Of a DNA stretch of 64,000 nt, positions 10,394 through 19,970 are shown piece after piece. A model generated the notes under the pieces. The model saw only the letters and a list, made by a program, of their open reading frames with translations. It did no database searches and was not told where the DNA came from. The translations under genes were made by a program, and so were the position numbers. Source of the DNA: Armillaria gallica (lineage: Eukaryota > Basidiomycota > Agaricomycetes > Agaricales > Physalacriaceae); the NCBI GenBank assembly GCA_037576215.1, contig JBANDB010000005.1, forward strand, positions 4,650,001 to 4,714,000, given 5' to 3'. Numbering within the stretch: the stretch's first letter is position 1; each line of letters starts with the position of its first letter.

Positions 10394-12163
10394 CTACGCA
10401 ACAGGCAACCTCGCCCCCAAATTATCCGGCACAGCCAACGCATCATTCACCTCACTCACCAACGTACCCCCAAACGCAACCGCGCCCCTCTCCTCCCTAA
10501 ACTTGGCAATGCGGTTTTCCACCTCGGGCCGGAAATGGCGCATCAGGCCTTGGATCGGCCACGCCGCCGCGTCGCCCAGAGCGCATATCGTACGGCCCTC
10601 GACTTGTTTACTATGAAGGAAAGGGAAATGAGTGAGGAATGGGAGGGATGGGAGGATGGGGGAACGCACGTCAACTCAAGCAACATGTCAATCTCCCGGA
10701 CGTGTCCCCGCCCTTCGACCATCCGGTCCATCATGTTCATCATCCAAGTGGTACCCTCCCGACACGGCGTGCATTGTCCACAGGATTCGTGTTTGTAAAA
10801 CTACCAATCGTTATTAGTAAGAAGGCAATGCAGAGGAGTAATAGGGCGCACCTGTGAAAAACGAGCAATAGCAGCGACGATATCAGTGCTCTTGTCCATG
10901 ACGATAACAGCACCAGTTCCCAACCCAGACTGGGCGTCCTTGAGCGAATCATAGTCCATCCTACCCACCCACCCAATAAGCTCAAACCCAAAAAAAACAA
11001 CAAAAAGCACTCACAAAACCTCTCCACACTTATCAATAGGCAACACCGGCACCGAACACCCCCAGGAATAATCCCCAACAAATTATCCCAACCCCCTCTC
11101 ACACCCCCACAATGCCTCTCCACCAACTCCCTCAACGGAATACTCATCTCCTCCTCCACAACACACGGGTTATTCACATGCCCACTAACACAAAACAACT
11201 TGGTCCCCTGGTTCCTCTCCCTCCCAAACCCCGCAAACCAGCTGCCCCCCCTCCGACAAATGGTCGGCGCAACAGCCACAGTCTCCACATTCGCCACCGT
11301 CGTCGGGCACCCAAACAGGCCTACATCAGCCGGAAACGGGGGCTTCAACCTAGGCTTCCCCTGCTTGCCCTCGAGACTCTCGATCAGCGCCGTCTCCTCG
11401 CCGCAGATGTACGCTCCCGCCCCGCGGTGCAGATACACGTCAAACGCGTAGCCCGACCCACACGCGTCCTTCCCGAGGAGCCCCGCAGCATACGCCTCGT
11501 TGATCGCCTGCTGGAGGTGGCTCGCCTCCTGGAAGAACTCGCCGCGGATGTAGATGTACGCCGCCGTGGCGTTCATGCCCCGCCCCGCCACCAGGCAGCC
11601 CTCCACGAGCTTGTGCGGGTCACCGCGGAGGATCTCGCGGTCCTTGCACGTCCCCGGCTCGCCCTCGTCGGCGTTCACCACCAGGTACCGCGGTCTGTTG
11701 GCGGGAGTGTTAGTTGGTGAGTAACCAGGGAGACGGCGAACGCACCTAGGATCCTTCTCCCATCCAGGCTTGTTCATAAAACTCCACTTGAGACCACTAG
11801 GAAAGCCAGCGCCGCCACGTCCGCGCAGACCCGAGTCTTTGATAGTCTGGATGATCCACGAGTCGCCTTTGAGGATGATATCCTTCGTGCGGTGCCAGTC
11901 GCCTCTTGACTACACCCACCATGAGCCCCAAGCCACGTATATAGGAATCACACACACCTGGGCACCCTTCAAGCCATGGTCATGCCTGCAATACGCATTG
12001 GTGAAAATCCTATCCTGGTCCTTGAGCCCTCCGTATCTCCTAACAGGCGGCTCAGTCACCGTCGCAAACGAACGGACGCATATAGGGCGTGAGACGCCTA
12101 CAAACTATCAGCACCGCACACCCATTCCCAAGGATCCTACCCACCTTTTGATAATCTCAGCAT
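10394..12163 (-). CDS. NDUFV1: NADH dehydrogenase 51-kDa subunit (NDUFV1), with a frameshift
   Basis: Seven exons: complement(10394-10610, 10670-10800, 10852-10960, 11015-11694, 11746-11909, 11958-12097, 12145-12163). This is the complex I subunit that binds FMN, NADH and Fe-S cluster N3. Seen: [47 protein letters not shown], and the cluster ligands SCGQCTPC with TICALGD. The start is a 19-nt exon encoding MLRLSKG, giving a short mitochondrial leader ending [10 protein letters not shown]. Exon lengths sum to 1460, one short of a multiple of three. Homology requires a frame change at a run of five G (minus strand, 11059-11063) between IIPGG and [11 protein letters not shown]. Either one base is missing from the sequence or the gene is damaged. 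About 486 residues if the missing base is assumed. Confidence 0.92.
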
Positions 12164-12317
12164 GAAAGAACAGAGACAAGTTGACGCGGGGTTGGCCGGA
12201 AATGACGAACCAATCGGACGGCAGGGTTTCCACAACTCCACGCTAGCCAAACATACTGCTACAACCGCTCGCCATGAATTAAAATAGAATAATACACACA
12301 ACATAAACAGAAGAAAT
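12164..12317. other. Short intergenic spacer
   Basis: About 150 bp separating the NDUFV1 start from the PEX13 stop, both on the minus strand. It must hold the NDUFV1 promoter and the PEX13 3' end. Confidence 0.5.
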
Positions 12318-13364
12318 CTAATCAACTTTTTTCTCCTTCCTCTCAAGGACCTCGACCCATTTCCTAGGGAACCACCCCTCCCTGCCATCCCTCGTCCTCC
12401 CCTTCCACCACTCCGTCTCCACCCCCAGCCTCGGATCAACCTCCGCCCCCGTCGCCGGATCCAGCTTGCCCACAATCGCCACAATCTCGTTCTCCTTCAG
12501 CGTCAGCTCCTGCTGGTTCGTCGCTTCGAACGAATACAGCGCCCTCGCAAACGACAGACTCGCAGGATCCAACGGACCCTGCACCGCCTGCTCCCTCTGC
12601 GCTTTTTCACTGAGGATCTTGATGAGCCTCGTCATCGCGTACGGTATCCCCAGCACCGCCAGCAAAAACACGATAATCGGCTTCTTGTTAATCGGCTGCC
12701 TCGGCGGCGTCGGAGGCGCCCCACCAACAAACCGCTTGAAATCCCCCCCAAACCCCCCATCACTCGTCCCCCTTCCAGTGAGCAACCCCCTCAACCACCT
12801 AACCAGCCCAAACAACCCCAGCACACCCCCAAGCGCATCCCTCAGCTGGCCAAACTGGTCCACCACCCCGACCATCGCGAAGAAGCTCGAATGGGTCGCC
12901 ATGAACGTGCTCTCGAGCATCTGCGCTACGCCCGTGAAAGTCTGCACGATCGAATGGAGGAGCCCAAAGGTGTGCTGGGTCGTGCTCTCCAATTGCTGTG
13001 TCAGACTCGGCACACCGGGCATACCGACGCCGTACCCCATCCCGCCGTACCCGCCTCCCATCCCGTAGCCACCCCCATAACCCATCCCTCCATACCCCAT
13101 CCCACCGTACCCCATTCCTCCCATCCCACCATATCCCATCCCGCCCATCGTCCCCATCCCTCCATAGCCCCCATACGAGCCCATCCGTGAATACGGCGAC
13201 GCCCCATACGGAGACACAGCAGCAGTCGTACTCCCAAACGCAGGCGGCCTCTCCGGCACCGTCGTCGCAGTCGTCGTAGTAGCAGGCAAAGACGGAGAAG
13301 CCACAGTCGAAGCTACATTCCTCTCCCAGGGCTTGGGTGGAGAGCCCATGATCGTCAGAGACAA
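12318..13364 (-). CDS. PEX13: Peroxisomal membrane protein PEX13
   Basis: Single exon of 348 residues, or 343 if the second ATG at 13349 is used (MGSPPKPWER, the usual PEX13 opening). PEX13 is part of the peroxisomal docking complex that receives PEX5/PEX7 with cargo. Order: N-terminal PPKPWE motif; a Gly/Tyr/Met-rich low-complexity region with about ten YGGMG-type units (residues 65-115); a helical region; a hydrophobic segment KPIIVFLLAVLGIPYAM; and a C-terminal SH3 domain (ARALYSFEA, ELTLKENEIVAIV, WWKGRT, GWFPRKWVEVL). The Gly/Tyr-rich part is comparable to the YG-rich segments known in PEX13. Its start lies 45-60 bp from the divergent 227-residue gene. Confidence 0.92.
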   Translation of the reverse strand: MSLTIMGSPPKPWERNVASTVASPSLPATTTTATTVPERPPAFGSTTAAVSPYGASPYSRMGSYGGYGGMGTMGGMGYGGMGGMGYGGMGYGGMGYGGGYGMGGGYGGMGYGVGMPGVPSLTQQLESTTQHTFGLLHSIVQTFTGVAQMLESTFMATHSSFFAMVGVVDQFGQLRDALGGVLGLFGLVRWLRGLLTGRGTSDGGFGGDFKRFVGGAPPTPPRQPINKKPIIVFLLAVLGIPYAMTRLIKILSEKAQREQAVQGPLDPASLSFARALYSFEATNQQELTLKENEIVAIVGKLDPATGAEVDPRLGVETEWWKGRTRDGREGWFPRKWVEVLERKEKKVD

Positions 13365-13409
13365 GAATCAAACGTGACGTGATTGTCACACCTCCCCCAG
13401 GTCTTCGCC
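13350..13409. promoter_or_regulatory. Very short divergent promoter between PEX13 and an unknown gene
   Basis: Only 45-60 bp separate the two start codons, so the promoters must overlap each other or the coding sequences. No TATA box is obvious. Confidence 0.5.
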
Positions 13410-14145
13410 ATGATCCTCGAAACCCTCGCACGGGTCCACGCCCGGCGCAACGTCGACCTCACCCGGGGACTCAGCGCCATCCGGGGTGTCGTTCGCGGGG
13501 ACGCCTACTCCGGGCTCACCACGCGCGAGCTCTTCCTCGCCATCAAGGAAAGGGAGAAAGCCAACAAAGACCTACCCGAGAAAAAGTGGGTCGGCATCAA
13601 GTCTCTCTCGTGCGTCCTATCCATTCCCATAAATACACATTTTCCCTAAAACAAATAGCAGGTTTCTAAAAACGACTCTCCTCCCCCTCCTCCAACTCAA
13701 CCACGAACTCAAACCCGTCAAATCCCTACGCATCCCAGAAGCCGGCACTGCTCCCCAAAAGCAAAAAGCCAAGAAAAGGGGCAAAAAGACTGCAGTAGAC
13801 ACCATCCAGCCCATAACGACCTGGGTCTGGAAACCCACGCCAGAATACGCCAAAGAGCTTGCTCACCAAAGCGCGCTCGCCCGTGCAGCAGCAGAAGCCG
13901 CGAACAAGCCCGTCTACGGCTCAGAAGTCGGCATCGGCGAAGACTACAGCCACCTCAACAGACGCCGCCTCCGTGCGCGCCCCGGCAAGATCCGCCGCGC
14001 CCTCTTCGCCAAAAAGGCGCACGACGCCTTCCTCACAGAGCGAGAACGCTTAGCACTTGCAAAGGCTGCAGAGAAAGACAAATTGGAGAAGGAAAGGAGG
14101 GCTTTAAACAGAATATATGCACATAGACGACGTAGACTACATTGA
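13410..14145 (+). CDS. Unknown basic protein, 227 residues
   Basis: Two exons (13410-13609, 13662-14145) joined by a phase-2 intron. I do not recognise the family. The first 70 residues look folded (MILETLARVHARRNVDL, GLTTRELFLAIKERE). The middle holds a Lys-rich stretch (QKQKAKKRGKKT). The C-terminal 80 residues are strongly basic and helical, with YGSEVGIGEDYSHLNRRR and a tail of Arg/Lys/Glu repeats ending HRRRRLH. The start is the first ATG; no upstream in-frame ATG exists in the short promoter. The composition would suit a mitochondrial ribosome or RNA-binding protein, but this is inference only. Its stop lies inside the last codons of the convergent proteasome gene, an overlap of 9 bp. 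Confidence 0.7.
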
Positions 14146-15049
14146 TTGAATCGCACTCTTCAGCGCCGCCTCGTCGAGAATCTCAAACCCATTAGCAGGA
14201 GTGACCTGAGCGAGCTGGACATTATGATGGTCGAGTTTCTCCTCCATGACCTGCTTCAACACTTTTAGCGTCAACGTCCTCGCCTCTTGCAACGTCATTT
14301 GCTACCCAAAAAATCAGCACCCCCAACCCAAAAGCTCACTGCACACACACCTTATGCCACTTATCCTGCAACTCACTCTGCGCCGCCTCCGAGCCCGACC
14401 CAATCGCCTTCGCATCATACCTCACACTCGTCCCACTCGGATCCGTATGGTACAACTGCGGGCCCAGCTCATCGTACCCCGCCACCAGCAGCGCCACCCC
14501 AAACGGCCGACTCATCATTGCCTCCTCATCATGCACGCTCTCCCCAAACCTCAACGCCAAATCACACACCGCCTGCGTGACGCTCTCCACCTTGATCTTC
14601 TCGTCGTACGTGAACGCGTGGTTCTGCGAGGTCACCCGCGCGTGGTCGATCATCGTACGCGCGTCGGCGGTGAGCCCGGACATGGCGCACCCCAGGTGCC
14701 GGTCGATTTCCATGATCTTTTCGATGGAGCTCGCTTCGAGGAGCGGGGACTGGACACGTTGTTCGACGCCTAGGACGACGCCTTCAGGGGTGCGCACTCC
14801 GATGGTTGTGGACCCGAGCTGTAGATGCTGAGTACGCTTTTGCAATAAAACCAGAATACACACCTTGATAGCCTCGATAGCATACTCGACTACGACTATC
14901 AGCACAAAGTCGCCCCCCAAACGAGTCGCTCACCTTGGAACAGCCGTCCCTCCGGCGAAAACGTATTCACACCACGATCTAACACAAGTCAGCCTCCTCC
15001 CACCTCCAACAGACTCTCACCCACCATACTCTGAACGCGTCAAAAACAT
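14137..15049 (-). CDS. PUP2: 20S proteasome subunit alpha-5
   Basis: Five exons, complement(14137-14301, 14351-14818, 14864-14889, 14934-14978, 15025-15049), 242 residues. It is a ring subunit of the 20S proteasome core. The first three coding exons are tiny (25, 45 and 26 nt) and together give [19 protein letters not shown] and [13 protein letters not shown], the alpha-subunit N-terminal signature. Then follow [61 protein letters not shown] and YHTDPSGT. The last exon gives the C-terminal helices ([17 protein letters not shown]). All splice phases agree and length is normal for alpha-5. Its 3' end overlaps the convergent upstream gene. Confidence 0.95.
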
Positions 15050-15141
15050 CGTAGTAGTAGTAATAGAGCAAAAGAATGAACGCGCGTGCCATTACGAATC
15101 CCATTTCCTTTTTAGGTATACACCCCTAAGCCTAAGCCTAA

Positions 15142-16049
15142 CTACCTCTCCTCCGTCGCCACCAAAAAATCATCCGCCTTCGCCCCAAACAGTCCCCTCA
15201 ACACATGATTCACCGCCCTCTCCTTCCCCTCCCTCTCCCGCCTCATCTCCGCCCTCGTCACCCTCAACTCCTCCTGGAGCGCCTCGTTCTGCTCCTGCGC
15301 ATACCGCAACTTCGCCTTGGCCAGCAAATACAGCACCTGCCCGGGGCTCCTTCCAAAGATCCGCCCCGTCCCCGGCTCGAGGTGCACCATCAGATGCGGC
15401 GGGATCACATCCGAGCTCGATCCCGAGCTTTTGTACCCCTCGTCGTCTTCGCCCCCTGCCAGACTCGGAGAACGACCGAGCACGGGAAGGTCGAACAGGC
15501 TGAACGTCCCGAGCGTGGGCGTCTGCGAGCGCGTGGAGACGCTCGGCGCTACCTCGATATCATCCGGGTTCCGTTTCCTCTTCCTCGACCCGCCCCGCCC
15601 AGGAGCAGGCGGGCTCTGCTTGTGCTGGTGCCGCAAATGCTTCGCCAGCGCATCGCTCCGAGTAAAACTCTTATCACACTCCGGCAGAGGACACACGAAC
15701 GGCTTTTCCTTCGTATGCGACCTCAAATGGCTCGTCAGGGCGAACCGCGACGTCTGCGGGATCCCCCGTCTATTGCACGTCGCCCAGTCGCAAAAGTAAT
15801 TGCTCTTATTCACCCCGACATGATCTGCCCCCCACTAAGTTTCTTTCAAGTACGAATGCATGGGGACTCACCGACATGGATATGCTCGATCAGCGACGGC
15901 AAGTGCGTAAACACCTTCCCACACTCCCCCCACAGACACGTCGCAGTGTCTTCCTCACCCTTCTCCTCTTCCTCCTCTGCTGCCTCAGACTCGGACGACT
16001 CGCTGTACACCGGAGACGGCGTGTTCATCGGCGACGGCGAGCGGGACAT
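15142..16049 (-). CDS. Three-finger C2H2 transcription factor
   Basis: Two exons, complement(15142-15824, 15872-16049), 286 residues. Exon 1 begins Ser/Pro-rich, then a Glu run, then finger one (CLWGECGKVF...LIEHIHVDH). The intron splits the Asp codon after HIHV. Exon 2 has HVGVNKSNYFCDWATC with SHLRSH (finger two) and FVCPLPECDKSF with KHLRHQH (finger three), a GLI/ZIC-like tandem arrangement widespread in fungi. A basic patch GSRKRKRN follows, then a Ser-rich linker and a C-terminal coiled coil (LAKAKLRYAQEQNEALQEEL). An in-frame ATG at 16079 would add ten residues. Exon 1 and its 5' flank were partly copied to about 19137-19315. DNA target unknown. Confidence 0.85.
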
Positions 16050-16076
16050 CGTGGTAGGTGTTTGAATATGTTTAAC

Positions 16077-16082
16077 CACGTG
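16077..16082. promoter_or_regulatory. CACGTG palindrome between zinc-finger and kinase genes
   Basis: A canonical E-box/G-box 28 bp upstream of the zinc-finger start and on the kinase 1 side. It lies in a 40-bp block that is repeated exactly or nearly so at 19270-19315, with the same CACGTG at 19287-19292. A bHLH or related factor could bind; no direct evidence. Confidence 0.35.
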
Positions 16083-16428
16083 GCTTGGCGTTCATGTCTA
16101 AATCAAGCAGCTCACCTGGGTCCTCTCTCCTGCTTTCGTGCCTGCGTTCACCTCGGAACTACTTATATCGGCTTCCAGCTTCAAGATTCAAACGTTCAAC
16201 CTCTAGTCCTTCTGTGCTGCATAATAAGGTAGTAGTGTCACTGTCTTCGGTTTACGGCTCAATGGCATTGCCTTTGATTTCTCTGTCTATCGCTGTTGTG
16301 CAATCACACTGACTCGTCCAACACGTGTTGAGATGCAGCAGTATTAAACGGCACTGTATAGCTCCCTTCACATAGCTTCCTCCACCACTCACCCGGCCCA
16401 ACTCCTCTTTCAAAGCCGCAAATCGACA

Positions 16429-18631
16429 ATGTCGACCAGCATGTCGCCTTCTTTGGATGGCAAAGCGGATCAAATTCTCAATTCCCTCCGTCCTATCATG
16501 CGAAGGGGTTTCAACTCTGACAAGTTGCATAATACTCCCAAAATCGTCATGTACGCCAATATACTGTCTCTCAAAATCATTCGAACACCATCAGTAGATG
16601 CAAGGGCACGGCACCATATAAACTCACCCACCCGGTTCCATCAGTCGCAGTTTGTAGACCAGCGAGAGTGGGGGCAAGCTATTTCAGAGTTGGCGCAAGT
16701 TGGCTCAAAGTTGGTTCAATCTGATTCAGAGTTGGTGCGAGGTTGGGTGCAAGTTGATTCAGAGTGGATTGCTTTGTTTCTAGCCCCTGATCTAGCTGAC
16801 AAGCAGATTGTATTCACTCAAGGGTTCTTCGCGCGGGTTCAAGTTCCAAGGATACGCCTGAACCCACCTCCCATCCTCCTTCGCGTGGTAGGGCCCATCT
16901 CAACGGACCTTCGACCGTTTCATCGAGGAGAGATCTTGGATGGAAGCAACGTGTACTCCTTGGGATCAGTGTTTCTCGAGGTATATTTCTCAAACCTTGT
17001 GTGGTATTGCTCACTTATTCAATGCACAGAATCTGATATGCGACGCTTGGACTCCATGGGATCTCCGCTCATATGAGGCACTTGTGGCCGCAAAGATCAT
17101 GAGCAAAGGACGTCTACACCCATCAGCCTTTTTTTCTGAGCTTTTATTATTAGTAAAACGCTTAGTTGAAGCCAATCTGCAGCCCCCTTTTCAGTTGGAC
17201 GCTAAGGAGCCGCAACGTCTTGCTGTGAAGGCACCAGCAGAGTCTAGCGACCTTGGGGTCTCAACCGCACTGACGCCTCGAGCGGGCAACGATGCGAGAG
17301 CTGCGGAAGGTGCCCTGATGCAACAATCTCTGAGTGCAATGATCAGTACGTCCCTTTAGTATTACAAAACATAGCAATGTAGTAACCATACTATATACTC
17401 AGACCTGGGTGTTAGAAATCTTACCAGTCGCCTCACACACATCGGAGAGCGGCCCGAGTTTTTTGGTGGATTCGCCGAAATTTGGAGGGCACATCTCGCA
17501 TCCTCCAATGGAAAGGTTATCCGTTTATATGATTCGCATCCATCTTATTCTGATTAATCTTCAGGTGACCGTCGCTGTAAAATACCTCCGACTCTACGTC
17601 ACTCAAGTCACCAAAGTAAGCGCGTATTCTACCGTGGTACGAGGAATACTGACAGTTTGAAGCGCTTATATCAAGAGATTCGAATCTGGCAAAGACTGAA
17701 ACACCCTCACGTCCTTCCGCTCCTTGGGATTTGCCATACTGTCACCTCTGAGTCCATTCGCGATAGCATTGAGCATCCCGATCCGATGTCATCCATTGGA
17801 ATTGTATGTCCGTGGATGGAGAACGGTACATTAGTCGACTTCCTGAAGCTCCATCAGACAGAACAGGAAAACATGGAAGAGCTTCGTCTTCGTCTTGTAA
17901 GATCTTCATCGTGTTTTTCTCTTGCATCACCGCTGATTGAATACGAAGCTCATTCAAGTATGTTCTGGTCTGATGTACCGTAAGTGGTTTGTAATCCGAT
18001 GCCTAGTCATCAGCTTATATGGTTGGTAGTCCATTCGAAAAATATCGTTCATGGTGATTTGCACGGTGTATGGTCTTTCTTTCCATCTTTGCGCTTAACT
18101 TACATCCGACATAGGGAAATGTTCTCGTCGATTCTGAAGGATGTGCCCGCCTAGCTGATTTCGGTCTGTCAGCTGTGGTTGCAGAATGTCAAGGTATATC
18201 TAGGACCAGTCCAGATGGCATATCTTCGCCTCATGGGGGCGCCTTGCGTTGGGCTGCCCCCGAGCTTTTCTTGCCTGGGGGTGCTGAAGCACGCCTTCAT
18301 ACGTCCGCCGATATATACTCCATTGGAGGATTGATCCTACAAGTGAGGCTCATCTTCTCTCTCAATATACGTCGTTTCTGATCCTTCGTCACGGTAGGCA
18401 TGTACAGGAGACGTGCCATATCCGTATTATAACGAGCGGCGTGTTCTCGGTGCAATTATCACTGGCGAGAAACCACGACGTCCTACAAGTGACGAGGCGA
18501 ACATCTCGGATGCGCTATGGTCCGTGATTGAAGAGTGTTGGCAGGACGATCCTCTTAAACGTCCGACAGCGGCTGCACTTGAGTCACGCCTCCAAGCCAT
18601 ATATCCAGGGCTCGGACACGAACAGGCATAA
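16429..18631 (+). CDS. TKL-like protein kinase, tandem copy 1
   Basis: Nine exons: 16429-16980, 17030-17345, 17403-17515, 17565-17615, 17663-17896, 17949-17979, 18030-18067, 18115-18342, 18398-18631; 598 residues. The C-terminal 300 residues are a kinase domain: glycine loop FFGGFAEIWRAHL, VAVKYL lysine, KHPHVLPLLGICH, CPWMENGTL, catalytic loop HGDLHGGNVLV, ADFGLS, WAAPEL, GDVPYPYY and CWQDDPLKRPTA, which resembles the expanded TKL-like kinases of agaricomycetes. HGD replaces HRD, common in this group, and the catalytic Asp, Asn and DFG remain, so activity is likely. The N-terminal half is unrecognised, with GFNSDKL near the start, a degenerate 7-residue repeat (about 16680-16770), and a block PPPILLRVVGPISTDLRPF shared with copy 2. 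The exon 5 acceptor is set at 17662, which alone keeps frame. Confidence 0.85.
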
Positions 18632-19136
18632 ACCGACACAGTTATTGGAACGCTTGATGGACAAATTATGGTTTATTAGAAGAAGCGCTACCAATGTCTT
18701 TTACCTATGTTTCGGTTATCCCCTCTTATCTCGTTGTTTTTCTAGTATATATGCTCTGTAGCTGCACCTCTATATTGCTACACACCATCTTCTGAGTATT
18801 CCGAGCACGAAACGTAGGGTATGCTGGAACACCATAGGCTTGATGCAGGGAGCGTCCATTTTGGCGGTCAGTGAACGGTAATACTGCGCCCGCCATATCA
18901 AGTTTGTACGGAAAAAGCGGGAGGAAACGAGAAACAGCAAAGGAATTCGACAGATCTAACCATAAGATGCAAGGGGCTTTATCGATAACGGGGGATCCAT
19001 AAGACTTCGAGTCCGCAGAACTGGGGACTGCAGGAAGGCAAGTTGATTTTGGCGCCGTCTTTCAACTTTCAGTTCTTGTTCATACCGACGCGGTCTGCGT
19101 CCCCTTGAGCTGGCTTCGAACATACATGGGCATGAC
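18632..19136. other. Intergenic, nothing recognised
   Basis: 3' flank of kinase copy 1, partly similar to the 3' flank of copy 2 (shared TATATGC and CCCTCTTATCT segments). No gene. Confidence 0.45.
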
Positions 19137-19315
19137 ATGGCATGTGCGAGACACGTCGCAGTGTCCTCTTCACCCTTCACCTCTTCCTCCTCTGCTGCCT
19201 CGGACTCGGACGACATGCTGTACACCGGAGATAGCGTGTTCATCGGCAACGGCGAACGGGACGGTAGCTGTTTGAATATGTTTAACCACGTGGCTTGGCG
19301 TTCATGTCTAAATCA
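19137..19315 (-). pseudogene. Copied 5' scrap of the C2H2 factor gene
   Basis: The minus strand repeats exon 1 of the zinc-finger gene (complement 15872-16049) with few changes: MNTLSPVYS, SSESEAAEEEE, KGEEDTATCL. It breaks off before the first finger is complete. The 5' flank with the TTTAAC-CACGTG block follows in the same arrangement as at 16050-16110. It is therefore the left border of the unit duplicated with the kinase gene, and cannot make a zinc-finger protein. Confidence 0.75.
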
Positions 19316-19636
19316 GGAATCTTACTCGGATCTTCCGTTTTGTCTTCTGTTCATCGTTAGTGTATCACCATAAAAATGATCGATTTTCCAACGCTCGACT
19401 CTTACCCCGATCCTCTCCGCTCCTTTCGGGCAACTTTCGAGTGTCGGCCTCCACGAAGCTTCAACTCTGTCAATGTTGAACGTTCAATATCAATCTCTAT
19501 TCCTTTTGTGCTTGAGACGGGTTGACTGTAGTGGGTCGCAACACTTCTGACTCGGAACCCCATGGTACCCGCATCCTCTTTGTTGTGCCTAAGATATCAA
19601 CAATCGTAGTTGTTGCTTTGACAAGCATTCCTCTCC

Positions 19637-19812
19637 AAGGGAATGCCTTGTACCTTCAGCCTCTACTCCTTTCTCGCCTTGGGAGACAGACGACGGTAGC
19701 GGATCGCGGCGCTTACGAAGCCCTTGGATGTGCCCAATATATCAACAAGCCTAGTCGCCGTCTTGGCAATTGTAGGAACCGTTCGTCACCAAGGGAATGC
19801 CTTGTACCTTGG
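19637..19812. repeat. Imperfect direct repeat upstream of kinase copy 2
   Basis: The 22-mer beginning CCAAGGGAATGCC occurs at 19637-19658 and 19791-19812, each preceded by related sequence containing ATATCAACAA. This shows a local duplication of roughly 150 bp inside the 5' region of kinase copy 2 that copy 1 lacks. Confidence 0.6.
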
Positions 19813-19970
19813 ATTGTATACCCTCTATTGTGCGATGGAGCATGTGATGGCATGCGTGGGGCTTGCCAGGCTATGCACAGCTTCCCTCTTGCTTCCTCCA
19901 CACAACCTTCCTGCTCCACCACTCCCCCCAACACTTCTTTCAAGTCCACAAATCGACAATCTCGATCACA

